The notes under the pieces were generated by a model. That model was not told the DNA's origin and did not search any database. It saw nothing but the letters and a program-made list of their open reading frames with translations. The position numbers and the translations under genes were made by a program. From assembly GCA_021234535.1 (NCBI GenBank), contig CM037830.1, positions 2,268,170 through 2,332,169 on the forward strand: a stretch of 64,000 bases of DNA. The letters are read 5' to 3'. Source of the DNA: Stichopus chloronotus (taxonomy: Eukaryota > Echinodermata > Holothuroidea > Aspidochirotida > Stichopodidae). Below, piece by piece: positions 10,931 through 21,780 of the stretch (positions are counted from its first letter, which is position 1; each line of letters begins with the position of its first letter).

Positions 10931-12189
10931 CAGTGTTGTAGTCACCGAAACCGGTCTCGGTCTCGAGACCGGTCTCGACCCACCGTCTCGGTCTCGGATT
11001 GCCGGTGTTGGTCTCGAATCGAAATGACTCGGTCTTGGTCTCGGTCTCGGGTACCATGACTCGAAGTCTCGAGCCCGAGGCCGGAAAAAAAAGCTTTTGG
11101 CTCTTGTACAGGTAATTGTACACTGTAGTAATTGCAATGCATAGACAAATACAGCAAAAGGTCAAAACTTGACCAGCTAGCATGTTGTCCTATTGTATAG
11201 TCTATTGGCCACTATCATCGAAATCCTATACTTAAGTTAAATTAGGATTCCGATTTCTGTGGCCTCTATAGGCCTATTATTCTATTGATACAACAGCTAG
11301 AAATGATCATTTTGTTTAGACCTCAGGTATCGGAGGCTCAAGGAGTAGTTAGTGTTGCATACACTCTTGACTTTATTAGTTTGGTAATGAGGGCTGAGGG
11401 CACCTAATGCATTGGCAACTTCTAAGACACATGCCTCCAACATGGCCCTTCCTTACAGTATGTCACTGTGTATTGTTAGCAAAGTTGTCAAACACGTGGT
11501 TTCTGCAGGTAACCAAAAGTGTGTAACTCCCTATTTATGTACAGCATCTTCAGTGGGGATGCACTTCTTAAACACAGTGCACTCAGGCTGCATTAGACAG
11601 TTTACATGGTTTGTAGAAATGTTGTCATAAATTGTATTGATTTTGTATTTGGCCCATATCTCTTATAGCAGTAATGTGTGTTTTTGGTGTTGCAAAATAA
11701 TGTAGTTCACTTTGCCATTAATGACTGTATCTGACAACTTATGGTTTAGATATATTGCAATTTACTGTTTCATTTGCTGTCTTGGTCAATGAAGCTTACC
11801 ATCACCAACTTCCATAACTCAGCAGTACTTTAACCATATAATGATATTTGTAACAGACTATGATAGATAAAAGTATAGTTAGTTTTACTGTACATTTATT
11901 AATGTTGTTTTCAATTGAATCAATCTTTTGAAGTTAAGTTATTACTGTTAGCCGATGTTGTGTTTCACTGTATACTTGTTGCAATGTACGGTATATGCTC
12001 CAAATAATGAATAGAGAGGTTGTCCTTTTTTCTTTCTTTTTTTTGGTCTCGATGACTCGACTCGGACTCGGATTATATGGACTCGGTCTTGACTCGGACT
12101 CGGATGCCAAGGACTCGATCTTGGTCTCGGGTCCAAAAGACTCGGTCTTGGTCTTGGACTCGGAAAGTGTGGTCTCGACCACAACACTG
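10931..12189. mobile_element. Non-autonomous hAT-like element with satellite-like subterminal regions
   Basis: The ends are CAGTGTTGTAGTC and its near-perfect inverse GACCACAACACTG. They are flanked by a perfect 8-bp target duplication TTATTAAG (10923-10930 and 12190-12197), diagnostic of hAT. Each end carries about 150 bp of short-period repeats built from GGTCTCGG/ACTCGGTCTTGG units (about 10945-11085 and 12046-12180), mutually inverted. The 0.9-kb centre has no transposase-like frame. Length 1,259 bp. Confidence 0.9.
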
Positions 12190-12639
12190 TTATTAAGTAT
12201 CCATGGTTGGTGAACAGGTACGATGTACTTCAAAGAGCTAACGCAAATTACATTACTTCAGTTTTCAGTTAGAAAATTTCAGGAGTAAGTTATCAGGAGA
12301 CTGTGAGGATTATCGGACATGACCTACAGTAGGCATAGCCTACTACTCACAGTCACAGGCCTACACTACAATACTAGGCCCTAGTACTGAAGTGTTCATT
12401 AACGCCTTCAAACATTGATTAAAATCAACGTGTGCAATAATTATTTGTTATGTGTCTTCCCCACAGTGGTGTAATTTTATGTGCTCTTGATCGAACAATC
12501 TATAGATGATAGAAAGCATATTCTCAAGTGACGGTTGCGTCAACACATGCAACCACAGTCAAGTGAGCCCACGTTCAGCCGCACATCCATACCGCACAGT
12601 AAAACTCATTATATGTTGAAGACAGCAAACAGCTATGAC

Positions 12640-14420
12640 CGAATGCACTATTACGGAGGCCTTTAACAGCCGTTATCAGAAAGAAAAGTAATGAACGTAC
12701 TTGCAAAAACGAATGTGCGACAAAGTCTATCATATTTTTTGCTTCCCACGATTTCTCTGAAATTTTGACAGTATATATATAGCAATATTTATTATCTCTC
12801 TCTTACAGAAAAGCCTAAGTGGTCCTGGCCCTGCAAAGAAGGTGGTGACGTCATGAACGTAGTTTTTTTTTTTCTACTGTTCTGTGTTCAAGTAATCGAC
12901 ATATGTAACAAACGAATGTGTGGCTAAGTCTGTAACTCTTTTGTGCCTCATACGAAATTTGAACAGTAGGCCTATATAGCAATATTTATTTTTTATCTCT
13001 TACAGGAAAAACTAAGTGGTCCGGGCCCTGCACAGAACGTTGTGACGTCATGAACATATTACTTCTACTCTTCTGTGTACAAATAATCGCCTCATACTAT
13101 TTCTTTGAAATTTCAGTATCATAAGGCCATACCTACCATCTACAAAAATGAACTAAGTGGTCCCATATTTACAGAGAAAAAATATGACGTAACAAAGAGA
13201 CCACACCCATGAGCCATCTTCATTACATAATGTACTTACAATGTATATACAAGTAATGCACGTAATAAATAAAACGAACGTGCGACTACGTTTATAACTC
13301 CTTTTTGCCTCATACGATTTATTTCAAATGTTATAAAGCGATACCTATCATCTACAACCACACAAAAGAACTTAGTGGTCCCATGCTTACAGGACAAAAA
13401 TATTACGTACCAGAGGGACCTCACCAATGAGACAAATTAAACCTATGTGTGAAGTATGCTCGTAGTAATGTATGTGCGGCCAAGTCCATAACTCCTTTTT
13501 GCCTCATATGATTTCTTTGACATTCTGACAGTATCTAGCAATATTTATTATCTATCTCATACAAGAAAATCTAAGTGGTCCTGGCTTTGCAAAGAAAGTT
13601 GTGACGTAATGAACACATTAGTTTTACCTACTATTCTGTGCACAAATAAATAAAGAAAAAAGTGACGTAACAAAGAGACCACACCCGTGAAACAGCTTAA
13701 GTAACTATATATTTTGCAACTTTAGTACCTATATATTTTGCAAAGTAGTTACAAATAATGCATAACATTGTAGAAGGAATATGAGTCTGAGTTTATAGTT
13801 CCCTTTTGCCTCACACGATTTCTTTGAAATTCTGACAGTATCTGGCAATATTTATTATCTATCTTTTACAGAAAATGGTAAGTGGTCCTGCCCCTGGAAA
13901 GAAAGTTGTAACGTCATGAAGTTACTAGTTTTTTCCCATTACTATGTAGCATAATTTGTGTATAAATGATCCATAAGTACTTTTTGCCTCAAAGAATTTC
14001 TTTGATTTTAGAATACAATCAATTCTGTGCTATTAGCTGTAACTTTAAGAAACAATTAAGTGGTCAAATACTTAAATAGAAAAACATGACATAATAAACA
14101 GACCACCCGTAAAGACAATTATTTATAAGCAGAAATTGTGTACAAGTAATGCATGTACTGAATTTGCTATCTATATCCTACACGAAAATGTAAGCAGTTC
14201 CCACTCTACGAGCTAAACTGAGTGGTAGCCGTCCTATGAAAAAGATGATGACGCCATGAACATCCGAGTTTTATAATATGAATATATTATATATGTTTTA
14301 CAAATGATTCCATCTTTTAATCATAACGAATGAGCGACTGAGTTCATAACTCCCCTTTGCATGCCTCATACAATTTCTTTGAAATTTTCAATATAATAAA
14401 GTCTTGACTATTAGCTACAT
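12640..14420 (+). repeat. Degenerate minisatellite, 150-220-bp units with TGACGTCA motifs
   Basis: Successive units share CCTCATACGATTTCTTTGAA, then a CAATATTTATTATCTATC-like stretch, then AAGTGGTCC, then TGACGTCATGAAC. AAGTGGTC-type landmarks fall at about 12818, 13013, 13153, 13372, 13575, 13882, 14058 and 14217. Two unit types mix: type A ends GTTGTGACGTCATGAAC (TGACGTCA at 12846-12853 and 13043-13050), and type B ends TGACGTAACAAAGAGACCAC. Units are strongly diverged, so the array is old. No open reading frame. Confidence 0.75.
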
Positions 14421-14975
14421 TCTTATTAAACCAGAAGATCGAATGACACTCTGATCCCTTGCCAAAATTTCATTTTCCATATACACATGCATATCTTTAA
14501 ACAAAAGAAACAAAAGCAAGTGGAGAAGGGACGAGACCAATATCAAAATGAAAAACAAAACATAAGAATGTAAACCAAATTTGGTGTAATGCCAAATGCT
14601 GATATGAATGAATAACGAACGAATCTAAACCACATACAGCTTCATTGACCCAACCTTACCGAAAATTGTGGTGACAAAGGATGGCATATATCTATTAGCA
14701 AAGTAATTTAAAAGTTGACGGAAAGTTGCCTCACACCACTTATGGTTAGAGACGTAAAATTAGTGGCGAATCAACAGAGATACTCCTGGAAATATCTTCC
14801 AAAGGTGTCCCTATGGAGTACTTTGTAAAGACATGGAGTTGCTGGAAACGGGGCCATTGACTGATTACTTAGAAATAGCAATAAATCTAACGAGATATGC
14901 TAAGTTATTGTTTGAAGAGAGTGCACAAACAATGATGCCTTCTTATAGTTTCATAGGAAAAGCAAATGAGATTAA

Positions 14976-15196
14976 AGGCAGTAACTCATCACCCCAAGCT
15001 GGCTTCCGGAGAGCAAAATTCTCAACTGGTTCTACTCTTTGATTGACAGCAAATTCAACAGATGCAGAGTAGCTCATATTACACAGCGTACACAGAGATC
15101 CATTGTTTTGATTACACATGTGGAGGAATTTTAGACAGTGACTAGAGGTGAGTGGTTAGGAGAATTTGAAGTCTCTAAGGTGATGAGTATTTGTCT
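14976..15196 (+). mobile_element. 221-bp MITE with TTAA target sites (piggyBac/Kolobok type), copy 1
   Basis: TTAA flanks both sides (14972-14975 and 15197-15200). The terminal inverted repeats are AGGCAGTAACTCATCACC and, on the other strand, AGACAAATACTCATCACC. The interior matches the second copy at 19287-19499 in opposite orientation (shared CTCAACTGGTTCTA, ATTACACAGC and GATCCATTG blocks). Exact TTAA duplication fits the piggyBac or Kolobok superfamilies; the two cannot be separated here. Confidence 0.85.
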
Positions 15197-15439
15197 TTAA
15201 ATTCCATTCATTTAGTAACAATATACGGGCCTATGCTCTTACATCTACTTTTTGGTAAGTTTTGAATGTGAAAAAAGGGTGAATATTTCCCGATGGGCAT
15301 TATCTCTTCATATGTTCACATTCAGGACATGTAAAAAATTCAGAGTAACACGTTTGGTTTTTGAATCCAGGACAGATCTTCGGAATAATAGAACTTATTC
15401 TTATTATGTCATCCTATCTTCGATTGGGCTTTTCAAATG

Positions 15440-16018
15440 ATACGGCTCATCTACTCATCAGTGTTGAAAGTTTGATGTTAACGCAAAATTCAGTTGCCGA
15501 GATAACTTCCCTAAAAGATGTCATACTTACAACTCTGGTGACCTCAAGTGACCTTTAACATCCATGAAAACCAATAGGAACCATCTTCTCTCAATGGACT
15601 CCCTTTACACCAACTTCAAAGTCCAAGCATCTTGCCCTTTTGAGATATAGTGTTTACAAGCCAAAACACGCATACCCGTTCAGGGTGCCTTTCGTCGACA
15701 TGAACTTTTCCTCACGTAACGGGGATGTCCCCACTTTGCATATGAAGTCCCCAGTTGCTGGTATTTAGTCTTACATGTATCCCCGATTCACGCCAGAAAC
15801 GGGATTGTGTATATAATTTTTACACACATACACCCCTATACACAGGTATAGATCTATAAAATAGTATTGGGAAAAAGTTGGATTGACCTGTGAAGCTGAA
15901 TGCGCATATCTGAAACCCCAATTTGGATTATGTTAAAATATCCAGAAACGGGGATATCCCCGTTGCAAGCGTGAAGTTCCCCTGTGTGTCCCCGTTCTGC
16001 GCCCTAAACAAACCCGAC

Positions 16019-16055
<37 letters not shown>

Positions 16056-16120
16056 CACACACGCACACACGCCGTCATCATCGCATAGATTCCTTGCCTG
16101 CTTTCGGTAAGGGATCAAAA
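15440..16120 (-). repeat. Dispersed repeat family R3 with AGGTCA direct repeats, minus-strand copy
   Basis: The reverse complement resembles 23370-24150: TGACCTCAAGTGACCT (15539-15554) next to a CATCTACTCATCA block, and at the far end CATAGATTCCTTGCCTGC (about 16084), also seen inverted at about 23375. Inside, an approximately 228-bp repeat recurs around ACGGGGATGTCCCC (15719) and ACGGGGATATCCCC (15948). Confidence 0.65.
16023..16070. repeat. CA microsatellite
   Basis: About 15 CA units followed by an imperfect (CA)n tail containing CTCACA and CGCACA interruptions. Confidence 0.95.
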
Positions 16121-16479
16121 GTGTTCGCTTGCATACAGATAAAACTATGACGTAATAAATAGCAGGCCCGTAGTCCACATTAACCATTTTTGAGGGGGTG
16201 GGGCAATATCAGTGTTTGAGTTTCTCTGCCTGGTTAGGGGTTTATGGGGAAGATTTGTCACCTTCCGTTTAATGCTTTTTGTCCTTTTCAAGGGTTTTAT
16301 ATGCAAAACGGATTACTATCTCTTCCTCCTGTATTTTTATTTAACAAAAGCATGACTTTTTATTGAAACACATTTTATTTAAAACACTTTTTATTTTTTA
16401 TGGAGCAATGTGCCCTCCGTGCTCCCCTCGTGGGGGGGGGGGGCAGACTGTGCGGCTGACAGTAATCCCTTGTTACCAT
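16121..16479. other. Unassigned repeat-like DNA
   Basis: No gene. Includes a G-rich block with a G run of about 13 (16431-16443) and a 'cccgtagtcc' start resembling other dispersed repeats in the window (compare 44645), without clear ends. Confidence 0.35.
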
Positions 16480-16830
16480 CATACAACTTCGTTGAAAATT
16501 TAATGGTATGCCACAACACTTATTATCTACCTCCTACAGGGAAAAAGGTCGCGGCCCTACGATAAAACAAAAAAAAAACTATAAAATCATGAACATACCG
16601 TTTTACATTTGCACCAATGATGCACTTTTACAATAAAACGAGTGTTCACCCCCCTCAAATCCCTTTTGTTGAACAGAATTTTCCTTACAATTTTAATATA
16701 ATACAGCCTGAAGCCATTATGACACCAAGTGGTGCCGTACTTATATGACGTAATAAATAGACCATTACCTTGAGACAATTATTTATGTGGAAATATTCGG
16801 CATACTTTTCAAGTTTTTGCCGAGAAGTGA
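16480..16830 (+). repeat. Outlying units of the TGACGT minisatellite
   Basis: Two more diverged units of the 12640-14420 array: CAACACTTATTATCTACCTCCTA-type sequence then a CATGAACAT end, and CCAAGTGGTGCCGTACTTAT, then ATGACGTAATAAATAGACCA and GAGACAATTATTTATG. They are separated from the main array by the MITE at 14976 and the R3 copy, so the array was probably continuous before those arrived. Confidence 0.6.
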
Positions 16831-18930
16831 TCTACGTTAACTTCCTGTCGCACAGAAATTATCTCTCATTCTTTTGTGTTCGTGTGTTCTAGGTTTTAAT
16901 CTGTCTTACGTAATTTATTTCACACCATTACATCAGTGCCTTCAATACAACAATCTACTAACCACTTCCTTCTTAAAAAGAAGATATTTGGAATGGATCA
17001 AATCTGATGTTTATTCAAAAAGACGTCTCTACGATCCTGAATAACTTTAAAGTGACTGCATGCGTGTATACATAGTAAAAACAACAACTTTCATGTGCAA
17101 AACTTTTGTATGTCTTCATTCTGACAAATTGTTTGGGACGATAAATAGGTTTCATGGGATACATTCTGTCACATTATTTCAAATTCTGGTAACATAACTG
17201 ACAAAAGGTTTAAAATACGATAATGTAGTGGTTGACAGTTTTTTCTTTTTTAACTTAACTATACGCGCTGCTTTCAGAACATGTCCATGGCAAGTATACT
17301 GGAGATAAATATTCAGTTAGTAAAAATAGCTGATCACTAACGCCACAATAAGACCATCAGTTGGTATATTTGTAAATGCATGTGCTTCGTTCCTCTAAAT
17401 ATTACAACTGTCGATGCCGATTTAAAGAGGACGACTTAAGTGGTATGATTTTGATACACCGGCATGTGCTGTCGCATAGGCGCTTATACGAAGAACCCCT
17501 AACTTTTTAAATATGATTTCTGTTTTTACTGTTTTATGTAGTTTCCGTTGCTCTTCGAAGTGTTTATTGCCATTTTCGTTCATCCATACCCAGTCCATGA
17601 ACAACCTCTCGTGTACGTTATAACTAAAGGAAAAACTTACACTCAAACAAAATCTAATCCTTCAGGTTTTTCTGTACACACGCAACCGCTTTAACCATAG
17701 TGTGGTATACAGTATAGTCGGTAAATGCGGTTTTGAAAGGGAAAAAAAGGGGGTCTGAAGATGTTTGGAAAAATGTACACTACATGACCCACTTCAGTTA
17801 GAACAAGTGCAACGCTGAATACAAGTGTCAATCTGACATATATGCAGCATCTGATCTTAGAATTGGAAGAACTGATTTTCTCGCAACTGTTTGGCCCCTG
17901 TCTTCAAGGATAAACACATTCGCTTGAAAAGACTGACATCGAAAAATTATTTCTTCGTGCGCCGTCACTCAGTTAACGACAGGATACCGGGGAAAAGTTG
18001 ATGAGCCTTAAACATCAAATCAAAGTAACATGGAACTATTTTAAATTTAGGCCAATAATTTTATTAAATTGGCATCTATATCGTTATTTGTTTTCATGAC
18101 ATCCAACATCACATCATTATGGCACTTGTATTTCGTCATGGATTACATTAATATATAGTTGGATTCACTCTATGATCATTGAACGCTGTTAAGAACAAAT
18201 ACGAGGCCTTTGAAGAGAGAGAGAGAGAGAGGTGGAGAGGAACACCTCCCTGGAGAGATCAAGAGCCAAAGACGCGCAGCTGAGTAATGGGTTAGTGAGA
18301 TCAGGGAGGATCTAATAACACCTCCCTGGTGAGATGCCCCATCTTACGTCAAATTGACCAGTCGACCGGTTAGTTTGATGCTTTTCGTCTGCGCAATCGG
18401 TTAGTTAGGTGGTTTCTGTAAACTAGGTGATTTTTCAATTAGATGCGTTCCGTATCTTGCCGACGTCAGATCAGTCTCGTACCCTACAGACGAAAAATAT
18501 TCCAATAAATCAACCACCAACTTACGCGGAATCACCGTTCAAACTACAGAAACCTCTTCGGAGTTTCGTTTTAATCTGTGTACAGTATGTTGCCTTTTCA
18601 AACTTTGAGCACATCCTGATGTGCTTCGTTTTATCTTATGTTTGATTCGCACTTAAGTAAGGATATGGTACTTCTACGGTTGACAGGCACTTCGCTAGTC
18701 CCTTAGTAGTAAGGCCGATACAGTATACGTTACCGTGTTCCGGCCCAGTTTGCTTACTGCTCAGTGTACATAATGCAGCTGGCGTATCATTTCAGTGTAA
18801 TTAATTGTACGGTAACAAAGTGCTAGGGCCTAAATTGGGTCTGACGGAGTATTTATTTATTTAGACAAGTCGACCTTGGTGCAACATGATCCTCTTTTCT
18901 CAACTCGATAAGACCTCACTTGTTATGGTG
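16831..18930. other. No gene recognised
   Basis: Open frames here are short and unlike known proteins. There is a short AG microsatellite (about 18215-18232), followed by two copies of an AACACCTCCCTGG(A/T)GAGAT phrase about 80 bp apart (18241 and 18319). Confidence 0.4.
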
Positions 18931-20018
18931 GGCATTGTATTCCAACCGCCGGAATGACGTTCATGAATTATTAATCTATGACTTCGAAATCTGTTCCTGA
19001 GTTCATGAATAATGAATAGGGTGATGTGTAAGTGACTGTAAACTGAACTGGCCGCGCCAAAAATTGTTTTAGGTATGGTGTCCTCAAGGTTACAGGAGAT
19101 AACGGGAATGTAACATGGTGCTACGAAAGTCTGTTGATGATTCATTTCTCAAGTATAGGCCATATGGCTTAGGGGATAAAAGAGTTTAGAGACTCACTGC
19201 TGAAGCCTGCACGGTCAGGCTGTTTTTGTATTCGGGCATGATTGCGTGTGACGGCCGTTGAACCGAGCAGGCTGGCTTTCACTTAAAGGCTGTAATGCAT
19301 CACCCCAGACAGTTTCCATTCTCCCAACCACCTACCTCTAGTCCCTCCCTCAATGGATCCCTGTGTATGCTGTGTAATGCGAGCTGCTCTGCAGCTTTCG
19401 AATTTGCTGGCAATCTAAGAGTACTGTAACTTAGAACCAGTTGAGAATTTTCCTTTCAGGGAGGTAAAAATATAGCTTAGGGTGATGCAAGTACAACCTT
19501 TAAATGAACTCTCATACCCTGCTGTATGCCTACGAATGGTGTAAGCATGTTGTCGGGTTTTTGCTATTTGAAAATATTGGTTAATGGAAATTCGTTGTAA
19601 ATGGCAGTGCCTACCAATTCGATGTAAAGGGAAATCAGGGGAGGAGCGGCGCGCAGATAACAAATTTCGGAAACTATTAATGTGCATTTTCCACCCTTTG
19701 AGTTTGACCGCGATCCCCAGTTGCAACCTCAATCGGGTAGCCTTTGTCTGAGCGCAAAAGTTTGTCCTGCATGTACGATTGTAAACGAATAAATCGACAT
19801 AGACTATACTTTGTTGGACTATCATCGGATGTTGTAGCTCCATGGTTGGACCATAGAGCTACCACGGCCTCAAGGCAGACAAGTTCTGCACTGCATATCA
19901 CATGGCACACGCATACCAACATGACAGAAGATGCATTTCGGGAGTCCCCGTGACGTCGCACACGTCATTTATTAAATATTCATGAGCGTCATTCCGGCGG
20001 TTGGAATACAATGCCTAC
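18931..20018. mobile_element. Inverted-repeat DNA transposon remnant, about 1.1 kb
   Basis: The termini are inverted repeats of about 45 bp: 18931-18975 (starts GGCATTGTATTCCAACCGCC, contains GGAATGACGTTCATGAAT), and the same sequence inverted ending at about 20014, with only a few mismatches. Similarity may extend to GGT outside. Flanking duplication is uncertain (TTGTTAT versus TTGTTTC). The centre has no transposase-like frame and contains a younger TTAA MITE (19287-19499). Superfamily unassigned. Confidence 0.75.
19287..19499 (-). mobile_element. 213-bp TTAA MITE, copy 2
   Basis: TTAA on both sides (19283-19286 and 19500-19503). The termini AGGCTGTAATGCATCACCCC and, inverted, AGGTTGTACTTGCATCACCC match each other and the ends of copy 1 at 14976-15196. 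The interior matches copy 1 in inverted orientation. Nested inside the element at 18931-20018. Confidence 0.85.
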
Positions 20019-20102
20019 CTTGTTTCAGTAGGCCTAATGAGACTATGTTTTTGCGTATAGGCCCTAGTATAGCCTATATGCTAACTTGGGCCGTATAATA
20101 AC

Positions 20103-20185
20103 AAAACATAACAAGTTTAAGGGCAAAGGAGGGCAAAAGCCCCATAAGATTCCATGTAATCCAGAGCCCCCCCCCCCCCAAAAAA
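20103..20185 (+). repeat. Dispersed repeat R2, copy 1
   Basis: CATAACAAGTTTAAGGGCAA followed by AGGAGGGCAAAAGCCCCAT, shared almost exactly with 31845-31925. Contains a C run followed by an A run. Function and class unknown. Confidence 0.65.
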
Positions 20186-20859
20186 AAAAACCCTAACCAA
20201 ACTAATATAGTACTAGTATTATGCAGGCCTCGAGCCTTGTAGCTCGGTGTTTCTTTTTCGTTTAGGCCTATGCCATCCTTGCCAGGATGCTTAGATCTAA
20301 CTGTTAGCTTATCATTTCTTTTGTCATCTATGACTACTTAGCATACTGCATAGCCTAATCTCATTTGTAGTAGGCCCTACAGCATTTACAGAGTATTTTC
20401 TGTGTGATTGCACAACAGTAAGATTCTTCAGGCCTTGCCTTTTAAAATTGGCAGGAGCTCTGTAAACTGCTCTCCCGAGAAGAGCTTATTGCTCTCCTAC
20501 TATGTTTGGGGTCACCTCAGTTAAACCAGGGACTTGCTATTTGTAACTCCCTGGTTAAGAAGAGATTGTATCCTGCATTTATGCTCATTGCTGACTTGCA
20601 GTTTTCATTTTCTTCAGGCACAATAAGTGTCAGTGAACATACGTGGCGTATCCCATGGAAATTCTACTTCTTCACCATGAGGCGTGAACTGGCACCTGCA
20701 CCAATGAATGCATGCTAGAATTTTGTCATACCACTATTCATTTAATGGTGCAATTTTTTTTTTATTTATGACTGTCCTTGTCCAGTCTTGAAAACAGACC
20801 TGGTGGACTATGACATTTTTGGTTCTTTGCCTTAGCAAGAGGTACCAATGCATTCAACT

Positions 20860-20905
20860 TGGTGTGTGTGTGTGCGTGTGCGTGCGTGTGAGTGTGTGTA
20901 TGTGT
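20860..20905. repeat. Imperfect TG microsatellite
   Basis: GTGTGTGTGTGCGTGTGCGTGC-like sequence with scattered transitions. Confidence 0.85.
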
Positions 20906-20956
20906 CTGTGACGCAGCTTGGGTACGCTCTAACTCGATATGAGCAAGCTGGATAAA

Positions 20957-21780
20957 ACTTATACTTGGTGTACAGGTCCGTCATAGTGCGTAGAAGTGCC
21001 ATATTGTTTTTGGTGTCCAACCTTGCATATTAATGAGGTTATGGGGTCAAACATAAAAATCTTAAAACTGCCATATTTCCATAACCGTTGGTCAGAGTTG
21101 TTTTAAACTTGATAAGGTTGTCTGTTACTGACAGGTTCACGACCCTGTGAAATTTAATGCTTATCAATAGAGAGGAAGGGATAATTTTTCACTCTAAAAC
21201 AATAATAATAGCGTTAACACCATTATTGAGGTTATTATAAGCTACCGTACAAATTAGTTGAAAAGCTTATGGGCTACAGTGTGTAAAATTCCCATTGGCA
21301 GTTTGTGGTTTTAGTCACACAGTAAACTCAAAAGGGATTTTGGTCATTGGAAACTTTTGGCTCTGTTTTAAGGCTATGGTAGCCTAGGAGGACCATCAGC
21401 GAATGAATGTCATGTTTGAAATAGCATTTTCTTTATAGGTTCTCTTAGGTTAGTGTACTGATCCATCATATTGGGTATAAGTGCCCTATTTTTTATGTTG
21501 TCTATATCTTGCATCTTAATGGGGTTATGGAGTCAAACATAAAAATCTTAAAACTGCCATATTTCCGTAATTGTGGGTCAGATTTGTTTTAAACTTGATA
21601 TGGTTGTCTGTTATTGACAGATTAACATCCCTGTGAAATTTATTGATAGAGAGGGAAAAAATTTGCGTTTTTATTTTTTGGTCATTGGAAAATTGTTGCT
21701 GTTTTAGTGCTATGGTAGCTTAGAAGACCATCAGCTGATGTATGTATTGTTTTAATTATTTGCATTATCTTTATAGATTA
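20957..21780 (+). repeat. Diverged tandem duplication, period about 485 bp
   Basis: Copy 1 (20957-21440) and a shorter copy 2 (21441-21780) share, in order, a GTACTGATCCATCAT-like start, GGTTATGG(G/A)GTCAAACAT, CTTAAAACTGCCATATTTCC, GGTTGTCTGTTA(C/T)TGACAG, TTGGTCATTGGAAA and GACCATCAGC. Copy 2 lacks an internal segment. Non-coding. Confidence 0.75.

Noticed and set aside
10930..12190. CRISPR-like or simple satellite interpretation of the GGTCTCGG blocks
   Set aside because: No regular spacers. The blocks are mirrored ends of a hAT-like element with a perfect 8-bp duplication, in an animal genome.
17422..17646. 74-codon minus-strand frame
   Set aside because: No similarity I recognise and it lies in repeat-rich DNA within the 20.5-kb unit.
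19827..19855. GTAGCTCCATGGT…ACCATAGAGCTAC hairpin as an RNA gene or tRNA arm
   Set aside because: Short imperfect hairpin of 12-13 bp with no tRNA-like arms or promoter boxes around it.
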